Below, piece after piece: positions 63,753 to 64,000 of a stretch of 64,000 nucleotides of DNA; position 1 is the first letter of the stretch; each line of letters begins with the position of its first letter. Source of the DNA: Ypsolopha sequella (lineage: Eukaryota > Arthropoda > Insecta > Lepidoptera > Ypsolophidae). Below the pieces are notes generated by a model that saw only the letters and a program-made list of their open reading frames with translations, ran no database searches and had not been told where the DNA came from. Location of the stretch: NCBI GenBank assembly GCA_934047225.1, contig OW203997.1, positions 4,388,417-4,452,416 of the forward strand. Reading direction: 5' to 3'. The position numbers were made by a program, and so were the translations under genes.

Positions 63753-64000
63753 TTTAATGTTAAGCTATTATTGTGTTTGTTACGAGTATCACTGCCTCTA
63801 CTTGGCAACATTATTCTATATTAGGCAGCCTGTATAGCTAAACATCTATAATTTTTTCTCGCTTAAATACCTGACGTTATTAACTTACCAACTTGTCGTT
63901 TCACATTGATAAGATGAGAGAGGATTCCATGAGCAATTTTAGGTACTTACGTCAGTAAAACTTACAGGTATAACGGCGGCCTTACACATACTTTTACTTA
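63753..64000. other. No feature seen
   Basis: Spacer to the window end. Confidence 0.4.

Overview
The window looks like intergenic or intronic DNA of a lepidopteran insect. The base composition is AT-rich throughout. No multi-exon host gene, rRNA or functional tRNA can be supported. The dispersed repeats are of kinds I associate with moth and butterfly genomes: elements bounded by GGTTCCGTA, Helitron-like elements starting CTAGCTTYTGCCCGCGG and ending in a CAGT microsatellite, repeats starting TTAACCGACTTCAAAAAGGAGG, tRNA-headed SINEs, a mariner and a BEL/Pao retrotransposon. The species cannot be named from the sequence.

Three elements stand out. (1) 22367-28541 is a complete BEL/Pao LTR retrotransposon: identical 183-bp LTRs, a CCTCT target duplication and one 1904-codon gag-pol frame. 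It landed in the right end of a palindromic MITE. (2) 33982-35278 is a mariner with TA ends whose transposase gene has a stop at codon 5 and two late frame shifts. (3) 50913-58639 is a 7.7-kb LTR element with 2131-bp LTRs (one mismatch found between them by eye), an ATAC target duplication, a primer-binding site, a polypurine tract and an internal region encoding only a broken gag-like protein. It has no protease, reverse transcriptase, RNase H or integrase. It is the best candidate here for an undescribed element: a young gag-only or pol-lacking LTR element that would have moved with enzymes supplied in trans.

Layout: 1-8700 holds small MITEs, three long GGTTCCGTA-type repeats and a palindrome. 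8950-20360 holds LINE tails, SINE pieces, a cluster of palindromic MITEs (one nested inside another) and two hAT-like MITEs. 20785-28546 is the palindromic MITE family with the BEL insertion. 29815-33352 holds a 1.16-kb foldback element and nested hairpins. 33980-38520 holds the mariner, more MITEs, a Helitron-like element, a LINE relic, a 51-bp GC-rich palindrome and a SINE. 39500-41655 holds unexplained GC-richer blocks, an element whose core is inverted relative to its relative at 13.2 kb, and a segment bounded by perfect 30-bp inverted repeats. 41965-50712 holds three LINE relics, a second foldback element and a 35-bp satellite. 50913-58639 is the gag-only LTR element. 58776-63752 holds further palindromes, SINE and LINE ends and a 1.6-kb Helitron-like element.

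The LINE fragments are 5'-truncated and disrupted, while the BEL and gag-only LTR elements have nearly identical LTRs. The window therefore records an old layer of LINEs and MITEs overlain by two recent LTR insertions.
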